Of a DNA stretch of 64,000 bases, positions 51,691-61,036 are shown piece by piece. The first letter of the stretch is position 1, and each line of letters starts with the position of its first letter. The DNA comes from Cerina sp048266425. Lineage in GTDB: Bacteria; Bacteroidota; Bacteroidia; Flavobacteriales; Flavobacteriaceae. The notes beneath the pieces were generated by a model. The model worked only from the letters and a program-made list of their open reading frames with translations, was not told the DNA's origin and ran no database searches. The position numbers and the translations under genes are program-made. The stretch lies in NCBI GenBank assembly GCA_048266425.1, contig JBLWZN010000020.1, positions 12,522 to 76,521 of the forward strand. The letters are read 5' to 3'.

Positions 51691-53703
51691 ATGAAATACG
51701 CTCTCGCCATTTTTATGGCGCTACTTACATTGGTGGCATGTACAAACGCTCCGGAAAAAAAATTTATTGAAATCACGGGAATAGATACCGCGGTAAGGCC
51801 CGGTGATAACTTCTACAGATATGTAAATGGCAAATGGTACGATTCCGTACCTATTCCTGCGACCCAAGCCGGGGTGGGCGCCTATATGTTTATGAATTAT
51901 CCGCAGCGCATCCGTCTACAAGGGATATTGGACAGTGTTTCGCACGGCCAGCACCCTACCGGAAGCATTGAGCAAAAGGTTGGCGACTTTTATGCGTCGG
52001 GTATGGATACCGTTACCATTGAAAAGCGTGGTTACGAACCTATTAAGCCAACCCTTTCCAAAATTGGGACAATCGGCGATATACCATCTTTAATGACCTT
52101 TGTGGCTGAGGAAGCCAAAGTGAATAACGGTTCTATCATGGCAATAGGCGTGGGTCCCGACGATAAAAATAGCAGTCTGAACATTGCCCATGCCTACCAA
52201 ACGGGTATCGGTTTGCCGGATAGGGATTATTATTTTGCAACAGATTCTTCAACTTTGGCCATACAGGATGCCTACAAAATATACATTGCCACATTATTTC
52301 AACTTACAGGCAGTGATGCAGTGGATGCCAAAAAGGATGCTGATCTGGTTTACGGTATCGAGAAGCAAATTGCCGCTTCCCATAAAACTAGGGTTGAACG
52401 TCGGGATGTACACGCAAACTACAATAAGATGGCCATTTCAGATCTTGAAAAAAGACAGCCCAATATTGGCTGGACCGATTTCATACAACATATGGGTGCT
52501 CAAACCGATTCCATCGATGTAGGCCAACCTGCCTATTATGATAAACTTAATGGGCTTTTAAAGACTGTTCCTATCGATAATTGGAAATTGTACCTAAAGG
52601 CAAATACTATAGACGCATACGCAACGGATTTAAGCAAATCCTTTGTCGATGCCGATTTTGAATTTTCCAAAGTGCTTTCCGGTCAAGCCGTGCAGAAATC
52701 ACGTGGGGAAAAAATGGCAAGTGCGGTAGACAATTATCTGGGTGAAGCTCTTGGACAGTTGTATGTCAGGAAATATTTTCCGGAAAGCGCAAAAAAAAGA
52801 ATGTTGGATCTGGTGAATAATCTACAAAAGGCATACGCTAAAAGAATAGATAAACTGGAATGGATGGGTGACAGCACAAAACAAAAGGCGAAAGAAAAAC
52901 TTTTTGCCATTACCAAGAAAATAGGATACCCGGATAAGTGGAAAGATTACAGCAATGTTCATATTGAAAGAGGCACCTATTTTGAGAACATCCGTTCGGC
53001 CTCCGCAGCCGCATTTGAGTATGAGCTGGCTAAATTGGGAAAGCCTGTTGATAAGACGGAATGGTATACAACGCCATCAACGGTTACGGCCTATAATAAT
53101 CCTTCTGCCAATGAGATCGTCTTTCCGGCAGGAATATTACAGCCCCCTTATTTTGATAATGAGGCGGATGATGCCTTAAACTACGGAGGTATCGGAATGG
53201 TTATTGGGCACGAGATAACACATACGTTTGACGACCAGGGCGCACAGTACGACAAGGATGGTAACGTAAAAAACTGGTGGACAAAAGACGATTACGAAAA
53301 GTTTAAATCAAGAATAAAACAAGTCATCGATTTGTACGGTACGTTTACCGTGCTGGACAGTTTGCATGTAAACGGTGCCATGACCGTTGGTGAAAATACG
53401 GCGGATATTGCCGGAATAGCTGTGGCCTATGATGCATTTAAGATGACCCAAGAAGGACAAGATCCCACTAAAATCGGCAATTTCACTCCAGACCAACGTT
53501 TCTTTCTTTCCGTTGCCAGGATATGGAGGGTTAAAATGAAAGATGAATTCCTTCGTACCTGGATCAAAAACAACCCGCACTCACCACCGATTTGGCGCGT
53601 CAATGGACCTCTAATGAATACCTCCCCTTTTTACACCGCGTTTGATGTAGAGGCTGATGATAGCATGTTTTTGCCCAAGGAAAAGAGAATAACCATTTGG
53701 TAA
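51691..53703 (+). CDS. M13-family (neprilysin/PepO) metallopeptidase lipoprotein
   Basis: Protein of 670 residues, normal for the family. Lipoprotein signal (LLTLVAC, Cys17), then VRPGDNFYRYVNGKW, the M13 N-terminal hallmark. Zinc site HEITH at about 506-510 in GHEITHTFDDQGAQYD, third ligand Glu in GENTADIAG at about 567, and the C-terminal RVNGPLMNTSPFYTAFD typical of M13 ends. Cleaves oligopeptides in the periplasm or at the surface. Active-site residues are complete. The sugar-dehydrogenase-like gene follows closely. Confidence 0.95.
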   Translation: MKYALAIFMALLTLVACTNAPEKKFIEITGIDTAVRPGDNFYRYVNGKWYDSVPIPATQAGVGAYMFMNYPQRIRLQGILDSVSHGQHPTGSIEQKVGDFYASGMDTVTIEKRGYEPIKPTLSKIGTIGDIPSLMTFVAEEAKVNNGSIMAIGVGPDDKNSSLNIAHAYQTGIGLPDRDYYFATDSSTLAIQDAYKIYIATLFQLTGSDAVDAKKDADLVYGIEKQIAASHKTRVERRDVHANYNKMAISDLEKRQPNIGWTDFIQHMGAQTDSIDVGQPAYYDKLNGLLKTVPIDNWKLYLKANTIDAYATDLSKSFVDADFEFSKVLSGQAVQKSRGEKMASAVDNYLGEALGQLYVRKYFPESAKKRMLDLVNNLQKAYAKRIDKLEWMGDSTKQKAKEKLFAITKKIGYPDKWKDYSNVHIERGTYFENIRSASAAAFEYELAKLGKPVDKTEWYTTPSTVTAYNNPSANEIVFPAGILQPPYFDNEADDALNYGGIGMVIGHEITHTFDDQGAQYDKDGNVKNWWTKDDYEKFKSRIKQVIDLYGTFTVLDSLHVNGAMTVGENTADIAGIAVAYDAFKMTQEGQDPTKIGNFTPDQRFFLSVARIWRVKMKDEFLRTWIKNNPHSPPIWRVNGPLMNTSPFYTAFDVEADDSMFLPKEKRITIW

Positions 53704-53852
53704 CCTAGTTGCGCAATAAAATGTGCAGATTGCAGGTAAAAGATGAACTCAAGACGAGTTCTTTAACACCAGATCCTAATTTTGGTTTTTTGGTGCATAA
53801 TAATTATCGAAATAGTAATTTTATCGCTTGCCAAACTTTAAATGAGTTCCCT

Positions 53853-55121
53853 ATGAAAATACTTCAAGCTACCCGAAAATCATTACTTTTTGGGACCGCA
53901 ATCACTTTTGCATCTTTATTGGTGCAATGCAAAGGAGAAACAAAGAAAGCCCCAAAAGTAATTAGCAATGAAACAATCCTGAAAGCCCCAGAAGGGTTTT
54001 CAGTCGCAGAAGTAGGTAGCGATTTAGGTGCTGTAAGGCATTTGACCATCTCGGAGAACGGCGATATCTACGCGAACAGATCCGTTCTAAAAGATGGCAA
54101 AGCCATTGTTCTACTTAGAGATACGGACAAAGATGGGACCATGGAAGTGAAACAGCAATTTGGCGAAGTTCCCGGTACGGGGATTCTAACGAATGGCAAT
54201 TACCTCTATACGTCTTCAAATACGGGAGTGTATCGCTATAAATTGAACGGTGGCCATGAAATTATAGATACGGGCACGCCGGAAAAAATAGTGGACGGCC
54301 TAATTGATATGGGCCGTGACAACGCCAAACCATTCGCGATTGATGACAAGGGCAATCTTTATGTAACCATCGGTTCTTGGAACGATGCGTGCAGGGACGC
54401 GGTGACCAATACGGGAATGATGCCTTGCGCTATCCTGGATTCGGCCGCGGGGATATGGAAGTTCAGGGCCGACAAACCAAATCAATCTTTTGTTGACGGA
54501 ACGCGGTACGCTACTGGACTTAAAAATTCCGTTGGAATTGCCTGGAATTTTAAAACGAATTCCTTGTTCGTGACGGATCATGGCCGAGGAGGTTTGCACA
54601 ATTTTTATCCAAACCTATTCACCAAAAAACAGGAAGGGGAATTGCCTGCTGAAACCCTGTACGAAGTCAAGGAGAACGACGATGCCGGCTGGCCGTATAC
54701 GTATTTTGACCCAATAAGGAAGAAAAGGATTCTTGCTCCCGAATATGGGGGAGACGGTGAAAAATTGGGCGGGGAAGATGCGATTGCACCACTTATGGCC
54801 TTCCCGGCGCATTTTGGCCCAAATGACCTGCTGTTTTATACGGGAAACATGTTCCCGGAAAAATATAGGGATGGGGCATTCATTGCATTTCACAACCAAT
54901 CGCCAGAGCTTAAAAAGGGCTTTTTAGTGGCCTTTGTTCCCTTTAAAAATGGTAAGCCTGCTGGGGACTGGGAAATTTTTCTCGATAACTTTGCCGGAAT
55001 TGATTTGGCCGACCCTAAAGGTGAATTACAACATCGACCTTGCGGTTTGGCACAGGGGCCGGATGGTGCATTGTATGTATGTGATGACCATGGGGGATCA
55101 ATTTTTAAGATAACGTATTGA
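53853..55121 (+). CDS. Sorbosone/PQQ-dependent sugar-dehydrogenase-like beta-propeller lipoprotein
   Basis: Protein of 422 residues from the ATG at 53853, which begins a lipoprotein signal ending TFASLLVQC (Cys26); the frame is open 48 codons upstream but not leader-like. The body is a six-bladed propeller with features of the GDH/sorbosone dehydrogenase family: RHLTISENGDIYANRS, RYATGLKNSVGIAWN, TDHGRGGLHN, ENDDAGWPYTYFDP, LAQGPDGALYVCDD. Such proteins oxidise sugars with PQQ, but many Bacteroidota members are uncharacterised. No PQQ synthesis genes are present. Separated by 149 bp from the peptidase stop. Confidence 0.88.
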   Translation: MKILQATRKSLLFGTAITFASLLVQCKGETKKAPKVISNETILKAPEGFSVAEVGSDLGAVRHLTISENGDIYANRSVLKDGKAIVLLRDTDKDGTMEVKQQFGEVPGTGILTNGNYLYTSSNTGVYRYKLNGGHEIIDTGTPEKIVDGLIDMGRDNAKPFAIDDKGNLYVTIGSWNDACRDAVTNTGMMPCAILDSAAGIWKFRADKPNQSFVDGTRYATGLKNSVGIAWNFKTNSLFVTDHGRGGLHNFYPNLFTKKQEGELPAETLYEVKENDDAGWPYTYFDPIRKKRILAPEYGGDGEKLGGEDAIAPLMAFPAHFGPNDLLFYTGNMFPEKYRDGAFIAFHNQSPELKKGFLVAFVPFKNGKPAGDWEIFLDNFAGIDLADPKGELQHRPCGLAQGPDGALYVCDDHGGSIFKITY

Positions 55122-55167
55122 CCTGTAGATAGATTGGTCATATTTAGTTTGGAATTGAACCCACTAG

Positions 55168-55387
55168 TGGCCACTAATAAGACAAAAGACCGCTGAGCTA
55201 AAATATGAAGGACGAAAGACCTTTTCAACTCATTGAAATCAAACATGTTACAAATGCCAAGAAATGTGCAAATTGATTTTTTTGGCTAACATTCGAAATA
55301 TTAAATTGAAATCGACACGGCTTTAAAATTGGCATAAAACGATTATTATCAATTTTTTACAATTATTTTTTTTGATATTAATGGACA
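55168..55387. mobile_element. MITE-like repeat, copy 1
   Basis: About 220 bp, more than 85% identical by eye to copy 2 at 57474-57694 in the same orientation. Ends TGGCCACTAATA and TATTAATGGACA form an imperfect terminal inverted repeat (two mismatches). No transposase frame is inside. The similarity runs a few bases beyond the right terminal repeat (ctggtgaa), so the exact boundary is uncertain. It fills the gap (55122-55450) between the propeller gene and the hypothetical gene. Confidence 0.75.
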
Positions 55388-55450
55388 CTGGTGAATTGAA
55401 CTATATTATAGAAAATCGAAATTCACTAACTTATTTTGGAAATTAAGCCG

Positions 55451-56425
55451 TTAAAAAGGTAGGTCGATAGATTCGGGATTAATAAATTCCTTGGAATATG
55501 GATTTTCAAGAAAGCTGAGCAGCGGTTTTTGAAATTGAAGTATATCCTTCTTTTCAATGCCGTAAACCTGCCAATAATTGGAGAGTAATTGGGCAAATAT
55601 GTCCTCGTCCCAAAATCCGAAAAAAGGTTTCTTGCCGGCCGTATCCGCTTCAACTGTAATCCCATAGTCCCGGGTTTCAATTTTGTATTTAGGTTTGTGC
55701 AGTAGGATGTAATCCGAATAATGAAACCTAGCGTACAATTCTTCAAACTGGATGGGATGTAAAATGTGGCCTTTCATTTTATCGAGTATCTCTTTCTGTT
55801 TTTCCCCGATTACCCCATTATCCTGTAAACAGGCAATAAAACCAAAGCCATTGACGCCAAAGGAAAACATCAAATTGATTGCATCGTCGCGATAGCTAAA
55901 AATATCGGCCGAATATTTAAGTGGAAATACCACAATGGTCCAGGGTTTTTTCCCCACGAAGGAAACGGGTTTTATTAAGGATTGTAGCATTAAATGGAAG
56001 CGTCCAAAACGTTCCCTTAGATCGGTAGAAAGCTCAAAATCTTCCCCTTGCCTTAGCAACCTGTCCCGTTCATAGAGCATTTCGTAGTAGAGAAGGCCAT
56101 AGACCATTCTGCCGGTCCATTGAAAGAGGGATTCTTGATCTAGTGCCGCCATTCCTTCGTAGCCTTTATTATATGCAGCCTGAACCTTTACGTCCAGCTT
56201 CGCAAACGCTTTTTTTACCTCGGTAGAGCAGGGCATTTTAAGATCTGCATAATTATAGGATTTGGTTTTATCCATCATTTCAATTCTTTCGTCTCCAAAT
56301 TTAAAATGGTCCATCAGCCATTCAGGGAAAACGGTGATGGTATCGTTGGTCAAGACTCCGGAAAGAAAGCAGAAATGTTCGTCAAATAGCAAATCCTCAA
56401 AAGGATCAAAAAACGTTTGGGACAT
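55451..56425 (-). CDS. Conserved-looking hypothetical protein, 324 aa
   Basis: Cytoplasmic protein of 324 residues, no leader or membrane segment. Aromatic-rich throughout (QTFFDPFEDLLFDEHFCFLSG at the start; GKKPWTIVVFPLKYSADIFSY; LLSNYWQVYGIEKKDILQF near the end). Codon pattern and length support a real gene, but I do not recognise a domain or catalytic motif. It and the cytochrome gene are bracketed by the two MITE-like copies, so the pair may have moved or been rearranged together. Confidence 0.8.
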   Translation of the reverse strand: MSQTFFDPFEDLLFDEHFCFLSGVLTNDTITVFPEWLMDHFKFGDERIEMMDKTKSYNYADLKMPCSTEVKKAFAKLDVKVQAAYNKGYEGMAALDQESLFQWTGRMVYGLLYYEMLYERDRLLRQGEDFELSTDLRERFGRFHLMLQSLIKPVSFVGKKPWTIVVFPLKYSADIFSYRDDAINLMFSFGVNGFGFIACLQDNGVIGEKQKEILDKMKGHILHPIQFEELYARFHYSDYILLHKPKYKIETRDYGITVEADTAGKKPFFGFWDEDIFAQLLSNYWQVYGIEKKDILQFQKPLLSFLENPYSKEFINPESIDLPF

Positions 56426-56775
56426 AAATATTCGGAAAGTTTAAGTTTTGAAGTTTTCGCAAATATAGCCATAAACGATTGTTTGCTATGCCGAATTTAA
56501 GTTTAGAATTTGTTTAAGCTTTTTCAAAATGCTAAAAAACTGCTTTTTTGCACCTGTTTTTCCCTTTTTTTCCTTCGGCTGCCCGGAAGCTTAGAGGGGA
56601 ATATAACTCAAAAAATACTTCAGCCGGATTACCTTGAGTCTAATTCATTGCAAAATGGAAACGGTGGATCATACTACTTGCTTTTTATCTGGAAGGGCAA
56701 TACAATAGGCTAATAGGTATAAAAAACCCCTGATAGACCAAAAGACCTCAGGGGCAAATTATGGTTGGCAAAAAC
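56426..56775. other. Non-coding gap with a terminator
   Basis: No gene is called. A 67-codon open frame at 56510-56713 on the plus strand lacks convincing composition or a promoter. The right end holds the terminator of the cytochrome gene. Confidence 0.55.
56721..56754 (-). terminator. Rho-independent terminator of the cytochrome c gene
   Basis: On the minus strand, stem CCCCTGA/TCAGGGG around a 14-base loop followed by TTTTTT, beginning 21 bases after the cytochrome stop. Confidence 0.85.
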
Positions 56776-57297
56776 TTATTCCTGACCTTTTTGTTCAAGG
56801 AATTTTTCCTTTCTATTATCCCTGTCAGGATTATAGGTCTTATACATTTCTCCCATTTTTGCCAGATATTTCTCAGGGTTAGGAGCACCACGGTGACACA
56901 ATACACAATTCACTACGTGCACTTGTTTGGGTTTTGGATCGGGAAAGTGGGGCCTAAAATAGTTCTCGTTAAGATCATTCGTCATTTTTATCATGCCACG
57001 CGCAATTTCCTTTTCAATTTTGTCATCAGCGGCAAAATCCAATTCCTTTGGATCGTCCTTTTTTGGAACATGACAATAATTACATTTCACCGATAGGGCA
57101 CTTGTATATCCTTTCATAAGATATTCCAAGCTGTCTTTGGTTATGTCTTCGGGAAGGACTTTAAGATTTTTCCATTTTTGTTGGGGTTGATAGTTGCTTT
57201 CGGTAAAAGTATTGGATGAAAAAGCATATAGTCCTCCTATTAAGATTAAAGTTCCTATGCCGATCAAAAACGAAAATAATTTTTTCCTGATTTTCAT
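56776..57297 (-). CDS. Diheme c-type cytochrome, photosynthetic-reaction-centre-cytochrome-like
   Basis: Protein of 173 residues from the ATG at 57297 (frame open to 57393). An N-terminal hydrophobic segment (FSFLIGIGTLILIGGLYAF) is a signal anchor. Two heme sites, CNYCH (about 70-74) and CVLCH (about 129-133), lie in the arrangement of the CytoC_RC family, with a Met-containing segment before each (LMKGYTSAL, MIKMTNDL) as possible axial ligands. Such small forms occur in non-phototrophic Bacteroidota. No partner enzyme is next to it. Confidence 0.9.
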   Translation of the reverse strand: MKIRKKLFSFLIGIGTLILIGGLYAFSSNTFTESNYQPQQKWKNLKVLPEDITKDSLEYLMKGYTSALSVKCNYCHVPKKDDPKELDFAADDKIEKEIARGMIKMTNDLNENYFRPHFPDPKPKQVHVVNCVLCHRGAPNPEKYLAKMGEMYKTYNPDRDNRKEKFLEQKGQE

Positions 57298-57473
57298 TGC
57301 GCTGGTTTTGTGAGGGTTAATAAGAGGAAAGTTAAATAAAATTTCTTTTAGATTGGGTTTAAATAATTGAAATAGAAAACCTAATATTTCCAATTGAAAA
57401 TGAACAGTATAAGTGAAGCAAGTATTAAAAGATAAAATAAAGGATCAATTTTATAGGGAAATTAAGTCACGAC

Positions 57474-57694
57474 TGTCCACTAAAAGGACAAAAGACCGCT
57501 GAGCTAAAAGATGAAGGACGAAAGACCTTTTCAACTCATTGAAATCAAACATGTTACAAATGCCAAGAAATGTGCAAATTGAATTTTTTGGCTAACATTC
57601 GAAATATTAAATTGAAATCGACATGGCTTTAAAATTGGCATAAAATGTTTACTATCAATTTTTTACAATGATTTCTTTTTGGTTTTAATGGACA
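57474..57694. mobile_element. MITE-like repeat, copy 2
   Basis: About 221 bp with terminal inverted repeats TGTCCACTAAAA and TTTTAATGGACA (11 of 12 positions pair). The left end is itself a small hairpin, TGTCC-actaaaa-GGACA. No internal coding sequence. Same orientation as copy 1, about 2.3 kb away. No clear target-site duplication is visible. Confidence 0.78.
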
Positions 57695-58097
57695 CTGGTG
57701 AAATGAAGTAATAAAATAACGAATCATTAAATAATACCGATTTGGCAAAAAGTCACCACCAAAAAACAGCTAAAGAAAAGGTTTTAAATTATACTTTGCA
57801 CGTAAGAAATTTATGGCTAATAAAACTAGATTTCTTCATTCTAATTGTATGATTAAAGAATTTTTTTAAGAATTCGGTTTTACGATTTTTACTACTTCCA
57901 CAATTGAATTTTCATTCCTCAGATTACCGATCGCAAATGGATTTCATGGCTTTAAAACTAGATTTATATGTTTTTTAAATTGTTCTGGCAGGAAGTGAGA
58001 ATTTGAAAGAGTTTGTTCTCGTTTAACGGTACGGGGAACTTTTCCGGTACTCCAAAAACTGACAATTGTTTTGTGTTTTAATTGAAGAGTTCTACTT

Positions 58098-58117
58098 TGA
58101 TGATATCGGTATCATCA
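58098..58117. promoter_or_regulatory. Palindrome TGATGATA-tcgg-TATCATCA
   Basis: Perfect 8-bp arms with a 4-base centre, about 300 bp upstream of the OYE gene. Could be an operator for the OYE/SDR pair, but no regulator gene is adjacent. Confidence 0.35.
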
Positions 58118-58413
58118 TAAAGGAGGAGGTTAGGAAATCAAGAGGCTGGTCAACTTCAGCGGGAACGTGTTTGGTGCTATGGGAAGTCCTGAAAAAATGA
58201 ATGTTTCGAGATTTTTTTCTATATAGTTCATTTGACCGGAAAACAAAAAAAGAGTGGACGAAAATCAGGAATAGTTTAGACTTCGTCAATAGATCACTTA
58301 TTTTTATTCAAAATAAGCTTTTTGCGCAGCCTCCCATTTGTGGTAACCCAGGGCTACAGTTCACAGTATTTCGACAGATCAACAGTGAGCGACAACCAAT
58401 GATAAATTAAAAC

Positions 58414-59634
58414 ATGAACCATTCAAAGTTTTTCACCGAAGGTAAGTTGGGCCCGCTCTTACTTCGCAATAGAAGCATACGTGCTGCCGCTTTTGAAGGA
58501 ATGAGCGCACATCATAACGTAACCGAGGCACTTATCAATTATCATACTTCGGTGGCTAAGGGAGGTGTTGGTATGACCACCGTAGCGTATGCTTCGATAA
58601 GTAAAAGCGGTTTGGCGTTTCCCCATCAGCTATGGCTGCGAGATGAAATTGTGGATAACCTAAAAAAGCTGACCGACTCCGTGCATCGCGAAGGTGCGGC
58701 CGTGTCTGTGCAGATTGGCCATTGTGGCAATATGGCAAATGGGTCTTTGACGGGAGTTAGACCGATAGCACCAAGCACAGGCATCAACTGGTATGGCCCC
58801 ACTTTTCCACGGGGCATGAAGAATCTGGATATTGAAGTGGTAATAAATGATTTTAGAAAAGCCGTGTGCATTGCTGCCGAAAGTGGCTTTGACGCTGTAG
58901 AAGTTCATGCCGGACATGGGTATCTTATCAGTCAGTTTCTTTCGCCATATACCAACAAACGAAACGATAAATATGGCGGAAACTTTGAAAATCGGAAGCG
59001 ATTAATGATAGAAGTGCTAACGGCAGTTCGCAAAACAACTCCAAAACATATGGCACTTGTCGTGAAAATGAATTGCTGGGATGGTTTTGAAAGTGGAATT
59101 TCGAAAGAAGAAGGCATCCTAACCGCAAAAGCCATAGCGCAATGTGGTGCAGATGCCATAGTCGTTAGCGGTGGCTTCGTTAGCCGTGCTCCCATGTATG
59201 TGATGCGCGGTAAAATGCCTATAGATATCATGGCCTATTTTATTCGGGAAGGGTGGAAGAAGTTTTTTGTGAAGCTAGTGGGTAAGCAACTGGTTCCTTC
59301 GGTTCCGTTTACGGAAGGATATTTTATGGCGGAAGCAGAGCGAATTCAACAAGCAATTCATATTCCGGTAGTGCTGGTTGGGGGTATGAACAGCATGTCA
59401 ACGATTCAAAAAGCAATGGATAATGGTTTTGAATGGATTGCCATTGCGCGAGCATTGATTGAAAACCCCAACTTTGTAAACGATTTAAGAAATAAAGTGA
59501 TTGAAAAATCGGCTTGTACCATTTGTAATTACTGCGTAGCCAAAATATATAGCGGCAAAATGACTTGTCACTTGCACGAAACTAATTTACCTGAAAAACT
59601 AAAACAAAAAGTAGCTGCTTTAAACGATGACTGA
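58414..59634 (+). CDS. NADH:flavin oxidoreductase, Old Yellow Enzyme-like
   Basis: Protein of 406 residues forming an FMN-binding TIM barrel. Signatures: RNRSIRAAAFEGM at the N-terminus, VQIGHCGNMA (about 100-109), FDAVEVHAGHGYLISQFLSP (about 159-178) with the His pair for substrate, NKRNDKYGGNFENRKRL, and LVGGMNSMSTIQKAMDNGF. The C-terminus has Cys residues CTICNYC and a later Cys, like the [4Fe-4S] site of dienoyl-CoA-reductase-type members but with altered spacing, and no FAD/NAD domain follows. Natural substrate unknown. Overlaps the SDR gene by 8 bases. Confidence 0.92.
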   Translation: MNHSKFFTEGKLGPLLLRNRSIRAAAFEGMSAHHNVTEALINYHTSVAKGGVGMTTVAYASISKSGLAFPHQLWLRDEIVDNLKKLTDSVHREGAAVSVQIGHCGNMANGSLTGVRPIAPSTGINWYGPTFPRGMKNLDIEVVINDFRKAVCIAAESGFDAVEVHAGHGYLISQFLSPYTNKRNDKYGGNFENRKRLMIEVLTAVRKTTPKHMALVVKMNCWDGFESGISKEEGILTAKAIAQCGADAIVVSGGFVSRAPMYVMRGKMPIDIMAYFIREGWKKFFVKLVGKQLVPSVPFTEGYFMAEAERIQQAIHIPVVLVGGMNSMSTIQKAMDNGFEWIAIARALIENPNFVNDLRNKVIEKSACTICNYCVAKIYSGKMTCHLHETNLPEKLKQKVAALNDD

Positions 59635-60409
59635 AACATTTGCCCTTGTTACTGGAGGCTCTTCGGGAATAGGGCTGGAGTTGGCCAAGTTGCTTGTGGC
59701 TCGTGGCTACTCGCTTTTATTGGTAAGCAATCAGGAAGAGCGATTAAATCAATTGAAGGCGGAACTTTCTGCACATTATGGCCTTCGGGTCGAAACATTA
59801 TATATCAATCTCGCCTGCAATGAAGCAGCATCTGAAGTGTTTAATTTCTGCCAGCGGAATAATCTAGAGGTGGAAGTGCTTGTGAACAATGCAGGCTTTT
59901 TCTTTTTCGGACAAATTACCGAAGCGGATACCGTATTGGCACAAGCAAAAATTCAATTGCATGTAATGACTACTTCTTTGCTCTGCACAATGTTTGGCAA
60001 CGAAATGAGAAAACGCAAAAAGGGTTTCATCCTAAATAATTCTTCCATCTCTGCCTTTAAGGGCTTTCCCGGAATTGGATATTATGGTGCAACCAAAACC
60101 TATATCAAAAGTTTTACCCGTAGCCTGAGAACGGAACTTAAATTTTACGGTGTACGGGTAACCTGCCTTTGCCCAGGAGCAACTTCCACCAATCTATATG
60201 ACCCGAATGTGATAAATATAGAACTTGGAAAAAAACTCGGTATAATGATGAGTGCGGAAAAAGTGGCCGAGCTGGGCCTGCGGGGTCTATTCAATGACAA
60301 AGCGATGGTTATTCCTGGCATTATGACCAAGCTGATGTTGATTTTTGCACTTCTAACCCCTCAGTGGGTACTTTATGATATAAGGAAAAGAACTAATTTT
60401 CTGAAGTGA
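59627..60409 (+). CDS. Short-chain dehydrogenase/reductase
   Basis: Protein of 260 residues, classical SDR. TGGSSGIGLELAK (8-20) is the cofactor loop, NNAGF (about 89-93) follows, the catalytic Ser lies in LNNSSISAF and the YxxxK motif is YYGATKTY (about 145-152). LCPGATSTNLYD is the typical PG motif. A hydrophobic C-terminal stretch (LTKLMLIFALLTPQWVLY) suggests membrane association. Translation is coupled to the OYE gene, so both may act on the same compound. Confidence 0.93.
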   Translation: MTETFALVTGGSSGIGLELAKLLVARGYSLLLVSNQEERLNQLKAELSAHYGLRVETLYINLACNEAASEVFNFCQRNNLEVEVLVNNAGFFFFGQITEADTVLAQAKIQLHVMTTSLLCTMFGNEMRKRKKGFILNNSSISAFKGFPGIGYYGATKTYIKSFTRSLRTELKFYGVRVTCLCPGATSTNLYDPNVINIELGKKLGIMMSAEKVAELGLRGLFNDKAMVIPGIMTKLMLIFALLTPQWVLYDIRKRTNFLK

Positions 60410-60669
60410 AAAACGATCCTGCTGTTTAAGTCATAACTAACCAAATCCCACCCATAAACTTTGCTCCTGAATCCTTTTAGGCTTTTGCCGAGTACCATTA
60501 GACAAGTATCAACCAAAAAACATTAATAAATTCTGAGAAGTTTTAGAGCGGCTATTTCCCGATACAATATCTTTCAATCCCTTTAAACATTGGGGTGGGG
60601 GAGCACGAGGTGGAAAGGAGGTGAAAACCTTTGGTTTCTATTGGTAGAATTATGCTTTCCATATTTGTT

Positions 60670-61032
60670 TTATTGCAGAATTATATCGCTATCGATATTC
60701 AGTTTTTGGTGCAAAGCTTTGGCTACATTTAGTGTGATTTCTCTTTTGCCGTTCAAGTAATCACTAATTCTAGATGCACTGGTATTTAAGAGAGCAGCTA
60801 AATCCTTTCGTTTAAGCCCCATTTCGAACATACGAAGCTCTATCATTTCCTGTAAAGTAGGCAATCCGATTGGAAAATGGATTTCTTCATATTTTTCGAT
60901 GATGTCGCTAACCTTTAGAAATTCCTTTGCTAGGGGATCGTCCATTGGCGTATTGTCATTTACAACATCTATTAGTTCCTCTAAGCGAATATTTGCTTTG
61001 ACGTATTCTTCATGCGTTATTAATTTGCCCAT
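60670..61032 (-). CDS. higA: HigA-type antitoxin (XRE helix-turn-helix)
   Basis: Protein of 120 residues. The C-terminal HTH (about 60-115) reads MFEMGLKRKDLAALLNTSASRISDYLNGKREITLNVAKAL, arranged as in HigA proteins; the N-terminal half neutralises the toxin. It follows the toxin gene by 4 bases on the same strand, the reversed (toxin-first) order of hig modules. Expected to repress its own promoter. Confidence 0.9.
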   Translation of the reverse strand: MGKLITHEEYVKANIRLEELIDVVNDNTPMDDPLAKEFLKVSDIIEKYEEIHFPIGLPTLQEMIELRMFEMGLKRKDLAALLNTSASRISDYLNGKREITLNVAKALHQKLNIDSDIILQ

Positions 61033-61036
61033 ATTG

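Larger units (their letters stand above)
57298..58413. other. 1.1-kb non-coding region holding the second MITE-like copy
   Basis: Contains the repeat at 57474-57694 and the palindrome at 58098-58117. Two short open frames (58092-58289 minus, 58201-58410 plus) overlap each other on opposite strands and neither has recognisable features. The rest is AT-rich. Confidence 0.55.

Noticed and set aside
56510..56713. 67-codon plus-strand open frame
   Set aside because: Low complexity, no promoter or partner, ends in AT-rich spacer before a minus-strand terminator.
58092..58410. Two opposing short open frames before the OYE gene
   Set aside because: They overlap on opposite strands, neither resembles a known protein and neither has a promoter.
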